Of a stretch of DNA of 58,344 nucleotides, positions 31,828 to 39,894 are shown one piece after another. The notes under the pieces were generated by a model, which saw nothing but the letters and a program-made list of their open reading frames with translations, ran no database searches and was not told the DNA's origin. Source of the stretch: JBFLVU01 sp037444825 (lineage in GTDB: Bacteria > Acidobacteriota > UBA4820 > DSQY01); NCBI GenBank assembly GCA_037444825.1, contig JBBILR010000016.1, positions 1-58,344 of the forward strand, given 5' to 3'. Positions within the stretch are counted from its first letter, which is position 1, and each line of letters begins with the position of its first letter. Position numbers and translations under genes: made by a program.

Positions 31828-32904
31828 TCAGAGCCTCATAGGGCCGAGGCGACTTTCGTCCCACAGCGGTTCCACCTCGTAGGTCCTCGGGGGGGCTCCC
31901 CCCCCCGCCGCCTCCACCGCGACGAGGGGGAGGTTCCTTCCGTCGGAGTAACGGGCCACGATGGCGGCCATCAGGCGCTCCTCCTCGGGGGAGGGAAGAG
32001 ATTCGTCAGAGAGCCCCACGGGACCCGGGACCCCCTTCGCCTCGAAGCGAACCCGGCCTTCCGCGAACCGTTCGAGAAAGGCGTTCTCCTCCGCCCGCCT
32101 GCCCACGACGAGCTTGAGGCGCGGGCCGATTCGGAAGTGGCGTCCGGCCTTGAGGAGGGTCACGTCCTCCCACCCCATCCGGCCCTGGGGCTCGTGGGCC
32201 ATCTTGTCTCGGAACCTACGGGCGTAGTTTTCGTCGGTGAGGTAGCAGCAGCCCCCCGCCGGGCTGGGGTAATCGGTGATCCCCCTCGCCTCGATGAGGT
32301 CCATCTGCGCCCTGCGGCTACGGCCCTTCAGGCCCAAGAGCCGCTCCCGGTCCACCAGCCCCTCCCGCTCGGGCCGGGTGGGGGGGAGCAGCTTGGCCGA
32401 AAGGGGCCTCAACAGCCGGTCTTCGAGGCCCGACTCCCGTTCGATGATCCGCATGGGGTCCCGCCGCTGGCTCATGGGCCGCTGGCCCAGGACCTCCCCG
32501 GTGGCCACGAAGTCGGCGCCCACCTCCTCCATGATCTCCCGGGCCTTCTTCAGCATGAAGGCCCGGCAGTCGATGCAGGGGTTCACGTTGGCCCCGTAGC
32601 CGTGCTTGGGGTTGAAGACGATCTCCAGGTACTCCTTGGAGATGTCCACGATGCGGACGGGGACCTCCAGGTCCGCGCCGGCCCTCAAGGCCTCGTTCCG
32701 GAGCCTGCGCGGGTCCTCGTCGGGGGAGGCGGTGGCCCGCTTGTGGTCGCTGAGGCAGAAACCGGTGGAGAAGTGGACGCCGAGGACCTCCACCCCCTGC
32801 TCCTGCAGGAGCTTGGCGGCCAGGGTGGAGTCCAGCCCGCCGGAAAGGAGGACCACGGCCTTGGGGCGGCGCTTTTCGGGGGGGGAGTCTGAAGGGCGTT
32901 CCAC
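31828..32904 (-). CDS. PP-loop ATPase, MnmA/ThiI-like tRNA sulfurtransferase
   Basis: This 358-residue protein has the PP-loop SGGLDSTLA (residues about 20-28), CIDCRAFML, VATGEVLGQRPMSQ and GGCCYLTDENYARRF. A trailing domain of about 120 residues carries GRHFRIGPRLKLVVGR. Homologs are annotated as 2-thiouridylase-like enzymes that activate tRNA uridine by adenylation and add sulfur through the paired cysteines. It lacks the THUMP domain of ThiI and the standard MnmA C-terminus, so the exact modified base is uncertain. It is the first gene of the minus-strand run. Confidence 0.75.
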   Translation of the reverse strand: MERPSDSPPEKRRPKAVVLLSGGLDSTLAAKLLQEQGVEVLGVHFSTGFCLSDHKRATASPDEDPRRLRNEALRAGADLEVPVRIVDISKEYLEIVFNPKHGYGANVNPCIDCRAFMLKKAREIMEEVGADFVATGEVLGQRPMSQRRDPMRIIERESGLEDRLLRPLSAKLLPPTRPEREGLVDRERLLGLKGRSRRAQMDLIEARGITDYPSPAGGCCYLTDENYARRFRDKMAHEPQGRMGWEDVTLLKAGRHFRIGPRLKLVVGRRAEENAFLERFAEGRVRFEAKGVPGPVGLSDESLPSPEEERLMAAIVARYSDGRNLPLVAVEAAGGGAPPRTYEVEPLWDESRLGPMRL

Positions 32905-33097
32905 GGCTTCACCTCGTCGGCCCGTCCGCCGGGCGCGGGTACCTTACCACAGGAGGGAGAAATGGAGGAAGGCGGAAGGCGGAAGTGGGAAGGCGGAAAG
33001 CGGAAGGGAGCGGGTTTGCGGGCCTTGGGGGGATCCCGCCCGGCCCTTCCCCGCGTTGACAGGAGGCGCCTTGGATGCTAGACTCTCCGTCCCGTGC
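32905..33097. other. Spacer with purine-rich repeats and promoters
   Basis: Besides the tRNA promoter, the stretch 32961-33010 is almost all purine on the plus strand, with GGCGGAA at 32971-32977, 32978-32984 and 32992-32998. ACCTTA at 32941-32946 could be the minus-strand -10 (TGTGGTAAGGT) for the sulfurtransferase. Confidence 0.4.
33056..33084 (+). promoter_or_regulatory. tRNA-Val promoter
   Basis: TTGACA (33056-33061), a 17-bp spacer, and TAGACT (33079-33084) with TGC directly before it. The tRNA begins 14 nt downstream. This is the best promoter in the window. Confidence 0.8.
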
Positions 33098-33173
33098 AGG
33101 CGCGTAGCTCAGATGGAAGAGCGCTACCTTGACACGGTAGAGGTCAGCGGTTCGATCCCGCTCGCGCCTACCA
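33098..33173 (+). tRNA. tRNA-Val, anticodon GAC
   Basis: A 76-nt cloverleaf is complete. The acceptor stem is AGGCGCG with CGCGCCT, the D arm is GCTC/GAGC, the anticodon stem is CTACC/GGTAG with GAC at 33131-33133, and the T arm is AGCGG/CCGCT with loop TTCGATC. The discriminator is A and the CCA end is encoded. It reads GUC/GUU valine codons. thrS follows 85 nt downstream. Confidence 0.96.
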
Positions 33174-33258
33174 CCCCACGGGATTCGGGGTCACAAGAGT
33201 CGGGCCGCGCTGGGGCCCCGGGCCCCGGAAAGGGCGCACCGGCGCCAGAGGAAATTCC

Positions 33259-35190
33259 GTGGCCGAGATTCAGGTGACCCTGCCCGACGGTTCGGTGAAG
33301 GCCTTCCCCCAGGGAAGCACGGCCCTCGACGTGGCCGCCTCCGTTTCCCCCCGCCTGGCGGCGGCCTCCCTGGCGGCACGGTGCGGCGGGCGGCTGGTGG
33401 ACGTCACCGTGCCCCTGCCCGGGGACTGCCGCCTGGAACTGCTGACGGACCGGAACCCCGAGGCCCTGGAGGTCTACCGCCACAGCTGCGCCCACCTTCT
33501 GGCCAACGCCGTGAAGGAGCTCTTTCCCGAGGCGAAGATCGCCATCGGACCCGTCATCGAGGACGGCTTCTACTACGACTTCGACCTGGACCGCCCCTTC
33601 ACCCCCGAGGACCTCTCCGCCATCGAGGCCCGCATGGAGGAGATCATCCGCCGGGACGTCCCCATCCGCCGGGAGGAGCTCCCCTGGGAGAAGGCCCGGG
33701 CCCTCTTCGAGGCCGAAGGGGAGCCGTACAAGGCGGAACTGGCCTACGAGCGGGGCCAGAACGAGCCGGTCTCCATCTACCGCCAGGGGACCTTCAACGA
33801 CTTCTGCCGGGGACCCCACGTGCCCTCCACCGGAAAGATCCGGCCGGGCACCTTCAAGCTCCTCTCCGTGGCGGGCGCCTACTGGAAGGGCGACGAGCAC
33901 AACAAGATGCTCCAGCGGATCTACGCCACCGCCTTTTTCACCCGGAAGGAGCTGGAGGAGCACCTCAAACGCCTCGAGGAGGCCAAGGAGCGGGACCACC
34001 GCAAGCTGGGGAAGGAGCTGGGGCTCTTCCTCCTCCACCCCTGGGCCCCCGCCTCCCCCTTCTTCACCCCCAAGGGGACGGTCCTCTACAACGCCCTTCT
34101 GGAGCTCATGCGGGAGTTCTACCGGGAGTACGGCTACCTCGAGGTGGTGACCCCGCAGGTCTTCGACGTGGACCTCTGGAAGCGGTCGGGCCACTACGAC
34201 CACTACCGGGAGAACATGTTCCTTTCGGAGATCGACGGGCGGGAGTTCGGCCTCAAGCCCATGAACTGCCCCGGCCACTGCCTCCTCTTCGCCAGCGAGA
34301 GCCACTCCTACCGGGACCTTCCGCTCCGCATCGCCGACTTCGGCCGCCTCCACCGCTACGAGCGGAGCGGCGTTACCCAGGGGCTCACCCGCGTCCGCTC
34401 CTTCGCCCAGGACGACGCCCACATCTTCTGCCGGGCCGACCAGATCGAGGGGGAGATCGCCTCCCTCTTCGAGCTCGTCCGCAAGGTCTACCGCATCTTC
34501 GGCTTCACCGACCCCCACGTGTACTTCTCCACGAGGCCCAAGGACTCCGTGGGCTCCGACGAGATCTGGCAGAAGGCCGAGTCGGCCCTCCAGCGGATCC
34601 TGGACGCGGGGGGCCAGCCCTACACGGTGAACCCCGGGGACGGGGCCTTCTACGGCCCCAAGATCGACTACGTGGTGAAGGACGCCATCGGGAGGGAGTG
34701 GCAGCTCGCCACCATCCAGCTGGACTTCAACCTACCGGAGCGCTTCGACCTGGCCTTCACCGGCCCCCGGAACGCCCCCGAGCGGCCGGTGATGATCCAC
34801 CGGGCCATCCTCGGGTCGGTGGAGCGCTTTCTGGGCGTCCTCATCGAGCACTTCAAGGGGGCCTTCCCCCTCTGGCTGGCGCCGGAGCAGGTCCGCCTGC
34901 TTCCCATCGCCGACCGACATGTGGCATACTGTGAAGGCGTGGCCGCCCGCCTGAGGGAGGCGGGGCTCCGGGTTTCGGTGGACTCCCGGCCCGAGAAGAC
35001 GGGGTACAAGATCCGGGAGGCCCAGCTCCAGAAGGTCCCCTACATGCTGGTGGCGGGGGACCGGGAGGTGGCCCAGGGAACGGTGGCCGTGAGGACCCGT
35101 TCCGGGGGGGACCGGGGCGCGGTGGCCGTGGAGGCCTTCCTCGAGGAGGCCCTCGAGAGGGTGAGGGCGAGAAGCCTGGACCCGGTGTGA
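33259..35190 (+). CDS. thrS: Threonyl-tRNA synthetase
   Basis: This 643-residue enzyme has an N-terminal TGS domain (about 1-60, VTLPDGSVKAF) and the editing domain with HSCAH. The class II core has YREN and NCPGHCLLF (Zn-binding Cys). A C-terminal anticodon-binding domain starts near 545. It charges tRNA-Thr. The GTG at 33259 fits the normal TGS start. infC follows after 10 nt, the usual thrS-infC-rpmI-rplT order. Confidence 0.97.
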   Translation: MAEIQVTLPDGSVKAFPQGSTALDVAASVSPRLAAASLAARCGGRLVDVTVPLPGDCRLELLTDRNPEALEVYRHSCAHLLANAVKELFPEAKIAIGPVIEDGFYYDFDLDRPFTPEDLSAIEARMEEIIRRDVPIRREELPWEKARALFEAEGEPYKAELAYERGQNEPVSIYRQGTFNDFCRGPHVPSTGKIRPGTFKLLSVAGAYWKGDEHNKMLQRIYATAFFTRKELEEHLKRLEEAKERDHRKLGKELGLFLLHPWAPASPFFTPKGTVLYNALLELMREFYREYGYLEVVTPQVFDVDLWKRSGHYDHYRENMFLSEIDGREFGLKPMNCPGHCLLFASESHSYRDLPLRIADFGRLHRYERSGVTQGLTRVRSFAQDDAHIFCRADQIEGEIASLFELVRKVYRIFGFTDPHVYFSTRPKDSVGSDEIWQKAESALQRILDAGGQPYTVNPGDGAFYGPKIDYVVKDAIGREWQLATIQLDFNLPERFDLAFTGPRNAPERPVMIHRAILGSVERFLGVLIEHFKGAFPLWLAPEQVRLLPIADRHVAYCEGVAARLREAGLRVSVDSRPEKTGYKIREAQLQKVPYMLVAGDREVAQGTVAVRTRSGGDRGAVAVEAFLEEALERVRARSLDPV

Positions 35191-35200
35191 GGAGGACGCT

Positions 35201-35725
35201 ATTCGAGAACCCGTCAGCAAAGGACCGCGGCTGAACCGCCAGATCCGGGTGCGCGAGATCCGGGTCATCGACGAGGAGGGAAACCAGCTGGGGATCATGA
35301 GCCCCGAGCAGGCCCTGGTGATCGCCGAGGAGCGGGGGCTGGACCTCGTGGAGGTGGCCCCCCTCGCCCAGCCGCCGGTGTGCCGGATCATCGACTACGG
35401 AAAGTACCTCTACGACGAGAAGAAGAAGGCCGCCGAGGCCAAGAAGAAACAGAAGCAGGTCGTCATCAAGGAGATCAAGCTCCGCCCAAAGATCGAGGAG
35501 CACGACTACCAGGTCAAGCGGCGCCAGGTGGAGAGCTTCCTCGAGGAGGGCAACAAGGTGAAGGTCACCGTCCGCTTCCGGGGCCGGGAGATCGTCCACC
35601 CGGAGATGGCCCAGAAACTCCTGCAGCGGATGGCGACGGACGTGGTGGCCAAGGGAAAGATCGAGCGGGCGCCCATGATGGAAGCGAGGACCATGGTCAT
35701 GCTCCTCATGCCCGCCAAGAAGTGA
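35201..35725 (+). CDS. infC: Translation initiation factor IF-3, ATT start
   Basis: This 174-residue protein has the IF3 N domain (GPRLNRQIRVREIRVID) and a C domain with VRFRGREIVHPEMAQ. The first codon is inferred as ATT (35201), because the conserved N-terminal GPRLN segment starts before any ATG or GTG and GGAGGA lies 4 nt upstream of the ATT. A later GTG (35249) would cut off conserved sequence. In E. coli an AUU start lets IF3 repress its own translation, and the same control is likely here. The start is 10 nt after thrS ends. Confidence 0.93.
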   Translation: MREPVSKGPRLNRQIRVREIRVIDEEGNQLGIMSPEQALVIAEERGLDLVEVAPLAQPPVCRIIDYGKYLYDEKKKAAEAKKKQKQVVIKEIKLRPKIEEHDYQVKRRQVESFLEEGNKVKVTVRFRGREIVHPEMAQKLLQRMATDVVAKGKIERAPMMEARTMVMLLMPAKK

Positions 35726-35742
35726 CCGGAGGAACGCGCGCC

Positions 35743-35937
35743 ATGCCGAAGATGAAGAGCCACAGCGCCGCCGCCAAGCGGTTCACGGTGACGGCCAACG
35801 GAAAAGTGAAGAGGTCCAGGGCCTACCACCGGCACATCCTGACCTCCAAGGACCGCAAGCGCAAGAACCGCCTGGCGTCGCCGGCCCTCGTCCACAAGGC
35901 CGACGAGCGCAAGGTGAAGCGCCTCTTGCTCGTGTAA
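35743..35937 (+). CDS. rpmI: 50S ribosomal protein L35
   Basis: This 64-residue basic protein begins MPKMKSHSAAAKRF and contains the L35 segment AYHRHILTSKDRKRKNRL. It sits between infC and rplT as expected. CGGAGGA lies just before the ATG. Its true length is normal for L35; a longer open frame that overlaps infC is not credible. Confidence 0.97.
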   Translation: MPKMKSHSAAAKRFTVTANGKVKRSRAYHRHILTSKDRKRKNRLASPALVHKADERKVKRLLLV

Positions 35938-35947
35938 GGAGCGGAAG

Positions 35948-36304
35948 ATGGCCAGAGTCCGACGCGGCCACCACAAGGTGCAGCGCCGCAAGAAACTCGA
36001 GAAACTGTCCCAGGGGTACTACGGCGCCAAAAGCCGCCTCTACCGCTCCATGAAGGAGCAGGTGGAGCGGTCCTTGGCCTTCGCCTTCGTGGGGCGCAAG
36101 GTCAAGAAGATCGACTACCGCCGCCTCTGGATCGTCCGCATCAACGCCGGGTGCCGCCAGAACGGCCTCACCTACAGCGTTTTCATGGACGCCCTGAAGA
36201 AGGCCGGGATCGGCCTCGACCGCAAGGTCCTCGCCGACATGGCGATGAACGACCCCGCCGCCTTCTCGGCCCTCTGCGCCCAGGCCAAGGCCGCCCGCGC
36301 CTGA
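35948..36304 (+). CDS. rplT: 50S ribosomal protein L20
   Basis: This 118-residue protein begins MARVRRGHHKVQRRKKLEKLSQGYYGAKSR-like sequence and includes the conserved RLWIVRINAGCRQNGLTYS. L20 is an early 23S-binding assembly protein and in several bacteria also represses its operon. AGGAG precedes the ATG, and a strong terminator follows. Confidence 0.97.
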   Translation: MARVRRGHHKVQRRKKLEKLSQGYYGAKSRLYRSMKEQVERSLAFAFVGRKVKKIDYRRLWIVRINAGCRQNGLTYSVFMDALKKAGIGLDRKVLADMAMNDPAAFSALCAQAKAARA

Positions 36305-36336
36305 GCGCGCCGGCCGGTCCGGGAGAAGTGCCCGCG

Positions 36337-36369
36337 CCCGCGGCCCTTCGGGGCCGCGGGTCCTTTTTT
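36337..36369 (+). terminator. Intrinsic terminator after rplT
   Basis: CCCGCGGCCC-TTCG-GGGCCGCGGG is a perfect 10-bp stem with a TTCG loop. It is followed by TCCTTTTTT. Confidence 0.92.
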
Positions 36370-36419
36370 CCGCGGGGGCCGCGCGAGGGAACCCGGCCGC
36401 AACGAGGGAGGTGGCGGGT

Positions 36420-37265
36420 TCAGACCTTCCTTTTCGGTTTCCGGCGCCGGCGAGGCCGGGAGTCCGGGCGGGGTTCCTCCGGGGGAGGGGGCGCCGCCCA
36501 GTTCCAGGAGGCGGGGTCCAGGGCGAAGTACTCGGCGAGGATTCCGTAGAGGTCCCCGTGGTGGCGCTGGAGCTCCAGGGGGCGCTCGAAGAAGGCCTCG
36601 GTGGCCACGGCGAAGAACTCCGCCTCGTCCTCGGCGCCGTAGGGGTCCAGAACGCGGACCTTCCGCCCCTGGTCCACCGCCTCGGCGAAGGCGTCGAAGG
36701 CTTCGAGGAAGCCTTGGCGCCAGGAGAGGAAGCGCTCCCGCTCCCTCGACAGGAAGCCCGCGGAGGCCACGAAGTCCAGGAGATCGAGCTGGTGGGCGAA
36801 CTCGTGGAGGACCAGGTTCCGGCCGTCGCACCGCTTGGCGTCCGCCGCGACCTCGGACCAGGAGAGGACCACGATGCCCCGCTCCCACGCCTCCCCCTCC
36901 CGCTCGTCCACGTCCTCGGTGACCACCCCCCACTCGTCCTCGTAGGCCTCCGGGGCGGCGTACTTCGAGGGGTAGAGGAGGATGGACCGCACGTGGTCGT
37001 AGGCGTCCACGGACCTACCGAGGGTGAGGACGCAGGCCTGGGCGGCGACGAGGCGGCGCATCTCGTCCCGGAGCCGGAGCCCCCCGCAGGGCTCCCAAGT
37101 CCGCTCGGCGTCGAAGATCCTGAGGTCGTCCTCGAGACGCTTCCAGAGCGAGGGGGGAAGGGCCCTCAACAGGGCGCACCGCTGAAGCAGTTCCCGGCGG
37201 TGCTCCTCCGGGAAGGGCCGGGCGAGGATCCGCTCCCGCCTTCTTTTCCGAAAAAAACGCCACAC
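36420..37265 (-). CDS. mtfA: MtfA-like zinc metallopeptidase
   Basis: This 281-residue protein has the gluzincin motif LVLHEFAHQLDLLD, with HEFAH for zinc and catalysis. ILLYPSKYAAP, GIVVLSWSEV and a late EAFFERP segment match MtfA/YeeI. In E. coli MtfA binds the repressor Mlc and has peptidase activity; that link is unproven here. The GTG at 37265 is chosen because its start aligns with MtfA N-termini and GGGGAAG precedes it. A longer form from an ATG at 37331 would begin inside the csp promoter. The Arg/Lys-rich tail is unusual. Confidence 0.85.
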   Translation of the reverse strand: MWRFFRKRRRERILARPFPEEHRRELLQRCALLRALPPSLWKRLEDDLRIFDAERTWEPCGGLRLRDEMRRLVAAQACVLTLGRSVDAYDHVRSILLYPSKYAAPEAYEDEWGVVTEDVDEREGEAWERGIVVLSWSEVAADAKRCDGRNLVLHEFAHQLDLLDFVASAGFLSRERERFLSWRQGFLEAFDAFAEAVDQGRKVRVLDPYGAEDEAEFFAVATEAFFERPLELQRHHGDLYGILAEYFALDPASWNWAAPPPPEEPRPDSRPRRRRKPKRKV

Positions 37266-37310
37266 GGCTTCCCCGCGAACCGCCCGCCGGCGCCCGTTCT
37301 CGAGGCCCCC

Positions 37311-37339
37311 TTGACAGGCCGGCCTTTTCATGCTACCCT
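37311..37339 (+). promoter_or_regulatory. csp promoter
   Basis: TTGACA (37311-37316), a 17-bp spacer, then TACCCT (37334-37339) preceded by TGC. The leader to the GTG is about 60 nt. Confidence 0.65.
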
Positions 37340-37353
37340 TTCCCCGATCCCTC

Positions 37354-37374
37354 ATCAACAAATGGTTTGTTGAT
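37354..37374 (+). promoter_or_regulatory. 5'-UTR hairpin of the cold-shock gene
   Basis: ATCAACAAA pairs perfectly with TTTGTTGAT (9 bp, loop TGG), 30 nt before the GTG. An AT-rich stem in so GC-rich a genome suggests a temperature-sensitive RNA switch, but this is only a prediction. Confidence 0.5.
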
Positions 37375-37404
37375 CAGGTGACGGAAAAGAAACAGGAGTT
37401 TGCA

Positions 37405-37611
37405 GTGGTCAACGGAACAGTGAAGTGGTTCAACGAGAAGAAGGGCTATGGATTCATCACGCTGGAAACCGGCGGGGACGCCTTCGTGCACTTCTCCGCC
37501 ATCGAAGGCCAGGGCTTCAAGACCCTTGCCGAGGGCCAGAGGGTCCAGTGCGAGGTCGTTCAGGGCCAGAAGGGCCCCCAGGCCGAGCGCGTCCGCGTGG
37601 TCAACGGCTGA
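37405..37611 (+). CDS. Cold-shock domain protein
   Basis: This 68-residue OB-fold protein has both RNA-binding motifs, KGYGFI (RNP1) and VHFSAI (RNP2), and begins NGTVKWFN. It is a nucleic-acid chaperone. The GTG at 37405 is preceded by AGGAG 6 nt upstream; longer frames lack family similarity. It is monocistronic, with its own promoter and terminator, and has an AT-rich hairpin leader that could regulate it. Confidence 0.96.
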   Translation: MVNGTVKWFNEKKGYGFITLETGGDAFVHFSAIEGQGFKTLAEGQRVQCEVVQGQKGPQAERVRVVNG

Positions 37612-37634
37612 TCGAACGTTCAACCGCACGCAAG

Positions 37635-37660
37635 AAGGGGCCTTCGGGCCCCTTTTTTTT
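37635..37660 (+). terminator. Intrinsic terminator after csp
   Basis: AAGGGGCC-TTCG-GGCCCCTT is a perfect 8-bp stem followed by a run of T residues to 37660. Confidence 0.92.
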
Positions 37661-37686
37661 CGGCTAGGATGGAGGGGGGAGGGACC

Positions 37687-38589
37687 ATGGGGCGCGGCGC
37701 GGCGTCGGCGGCGTGGGCGGTGCTGGCGGTGGTCTGGGGCTCCACCTGGCTCTTCATCAAGGTGGGCGTGGAGTCGCTGCCCCCGTTGACCTTCGCGGGG
37801 ATCCGTTTCGTCATCGCCCTCCTTCCGTTGGGGCTCTTCCTGGCCGTCCGGAAAACGCCCCTGCCGAGGGGGCTTTCCGAATGGCGCCTCCTCGCCGCCA
37901 CGGGGCTCCTCTCCTTCACGGCGAGCTACGGCCTCGTCTGTTTCGCCGAGAAGCACATCTCCTCGGGCCTCACCGCCGTTCTCTTCTGCACCTACCCCCT
38001 CTTCGGGCAGGTCTTCGCCCACTTCCTCCTCCCCTCCGAGCCCTTTCGCCCCCGAAAAGGGGTGGGGGTTCTCCTGGCCCTCTTGGGGGTCTTTCTTCTC
38101 TTTCGGGAGCAAATCCGGCTGGGCGGGGAGATGGCCCTCTGGGGGAGCGGGGCGGTCCTTGGGGCGGCGGCGGTGTCGGCCGTGACGGCGGTCTGGGTCA
38201 AACGGAGCGGGGGAGGGCTGGACCCCGTGGCCCTCACCTTCTGGCAGATGGCGCTGGGCACGGTTCCCCTGCTCCTGCTGGGGGCCCTCTTCGAAGGGAA
38301 CCCCTTTCGGATGGACCTCACCTTCGAGGCCTCGTTTTCCCTCCTCTACCTGGCCCTGGTGGGGACGTCGCTGGCCTTCGTCCTCTGGTACCGCCTGTTG
38401 AGGGTGATGGAAGTTACGCGGCTCCAGACCATGCCCCTCTTCAACACGCTGGTGGCGGTGCTCCTGGGCTGGGCCTTCATGGGGGAGCGGTACGGGGCGG
38501 AGGCCCTAATGGGAAGCGCCGTGGTCCTCGGTGGAACGGCCCTGGCCCTCCGCCGGGGCGGCGAAAAGGCCGGGAATCGCTCCTCCTGA
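37687..38589 (+). CDS. EamA/DMT-superfamily metabolite exporter
   Basis: This 300-residue protein has ten hydrophobic segments in two EamA repeats. The first starts WAVLAVVWGSTWLFIKVG and the second TFWQMALGTVPLLLLGAL. Such proteins export amino acids, nucleosides or other metabolites; the substrate is unknown. The ATG at 37687 is used because GGAGGGGGGAGGG lies just before it, which itself begins with an earlier weak ATG at 37669. It is convergent with miaB (6 nt apart). Confidence 0.9.
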   Translation: MGRGAASAAWAVLAVVWGSTWLFIKVGVESLPPLTFAGIRFVIALLPLGLFLAVRKTPLPRGLSEWRLLAATGLLSFTASYGLVCFAEKHISSGLTAVLFCTYPLFGQVFAHFLLPSEPFRPRKGVGVLLALLGVFLLFREQIRLGGEMALWGSGAVLGAAAVSAVTAVWVKRSGGGLDPVALTFWQMALGTVPLLLLGALFEGNPFRMDLTFEASFSLLYLALVGTSLAFVLWYRLLRVMEVTRLQTMPLFNTLVAVLLGWAFMGERYGAEALMGSAVVLGGTALALRRGGEKAGNRSS

Positions 38590-38595
38590 GGCCTC

Positions 38596-39894
38596 TCAGG
38601 AGACGGCGCGGCCCAGAAGGCTGTTGACGTTGGAGCGGGTGACCTCCACTTCCACGAAATCCCCCACGGCCACCGGGCGCGGGGCGGTGAAGTTCACCAC
38701 CTTGTTGTCCGGGGCCCTTCCGGTGTGCTGGCCCCCCTTCTTGCTCTCCCCCTCCACGAGGACCTCCACCCGCTTCCCCACGAAGGCGGCGAAGCGCTCG
38801 GTCTGGATGGCGAGCTGGAGGTCCAGGAGCCGCTGGTGGCGCTCCTTGGCCGCCGCGCGGGGGACGGGGGCCAGCCGGGCCGCCGGCGTCCCGGGCCGGG
38901 GGGAGAAGACGAAGGAATAGAGGGTGTCGTACCGCGCCCGCTGCACCAGGTCGAGGGTCTGTTGGAAATCCTCCTCCGTCTCCCCGGGAAAGCCCACGAT
39001 CACGTCGCTGGAGAGGGCGACCTCCGGGACCCGCTTCCGGATTTCCGACAGCAGGTCCAGGTAGAAGGCCCGGTCGTACTGCCTTCGCATGGCTTTGAGG
39101 ATCCGGTCGGAACCGGCCTGAACCGGCAGGTGGAGGTAGGGGCAGAGGTTGGTCCGCTCCGCCATGAGGTCCGCCGCCGCCAGGGGGAAATGGCGGGGGT
39201 GGCTGGTGGTGAAGCGGAGCCTCCGGACGCCGGGGAGGTCGCTCACGGCCGCCAAAAGGTCGGGGAAGCGGAGGCTCCGGCCTTCCTTCCAGCAGTTGAC
39301 GTTCTGGCCCAACAGCTCCACCTCGGCGTAGCCCCGGTCCACCGCCTGCCGCACCTCCTCGAGGATGGAGGCGAGGGGCCGGTAGACCTCCGACCCCCGC
39401 GTGGAGGGGACGATGCAGAAAGCGCACTTCTTGTTGCACCCCTCCATGACGGTGACGTAGGCCTTGGTGGGGCTCGACCGGGCGATGAGGCCGGCGTCGA
39501 AGAGGACCGAATCGGCGTGGAACTCCGTGTCCAGGGCCCTCCCCTGCATCCGGGCCTGCCGGACCAGTTCGGCGAGGTGGGGCACCCCGCGGGGGCCCAC
39601 CACCAGGTCCACCCAGGGGGCCCTCCGGAAGACCTCGGCCTTCTCCTGCTGGGCCACGCAGCCGGTGAGGCCCAGGATGGCCCCCCGGCGCTCCTTGAGG
39701 GCGCGGAGCCGCCCCAGCTCCGTGAAGACCTTGTTCTCGGGGCCCTCCCGGACGGAGCAGGTGTTGAGGAGGATGAGGTCCGCCTCCTCCTCCCGGCCGG
39801 CGGGGGAATAGCCCTGGGCCTCCAGGATGCCGGCCATTTTGTCGCTGTCCAGCACGTTCATCTGGCAGCCCCAGGTCTTGATGAAGTACTTCAT
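38596..39894 (-). CDS. miaB: tRNA-2-methylthio-N6-adenosine synthase MiaB
   Basis: This 432-residue protein has the UPF0004 domain with C residues in KTWGCQMN, NTCSVRE and LTGCVAQ. The radical-SAM motif EGCNKKCAFCIVPSTRG and a C-terminal TRAM domain (about 365-432) follow. It adds a methylthio group to i6A37 of tRNAs. The ATG at 39894 overlaps the mazG stop as ATGA. Motifs and length identify MiaB rather than RimO or MtaB. Confidence 0.95.
   Translation of the reverse strand: MKYFIKTWGCQMNVLDSDKMAGILEAQGYSPAGREEEADLILLNTCSVREGPENKVFTELGRLRALKERRGAILGLTGCVAQQEKAEVFRRAPWVDLVVGPRGVPHLAELVRQARMQGRALDTEFHADSVLFDAGLIARSSPTKAYVTVMEGCNKKCAFCIVPSTRGSEVYRPLASILEEVRQAVDRGYAEVELLGQNVNCWKEGRSLRFPDLLAAVSDLPGVRRLRFTTSHPRHFPLAAADLMAERTNLCPYLHLPVQAGSDRILKAMRRQYDRAFYLDLLSEIRKRVPEVALSSDVIVGFPGETEEDFQQTLDLVQRARYDTLYSFVFSPRPGTPAARLAPVPRAAAKERHQRLLDLQLAIQTERFAAFVGKRVEVLVEGESKKGGQHTGRAPDNKVVNFTAPRPVAVGDFVEVEVTRSNVNSLLGRAVS

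Noticed and set aside
32961..33010. CRISPR or tandem-repeat array
   Set aside because: The units are only 7 nt, irregular and without spacers.
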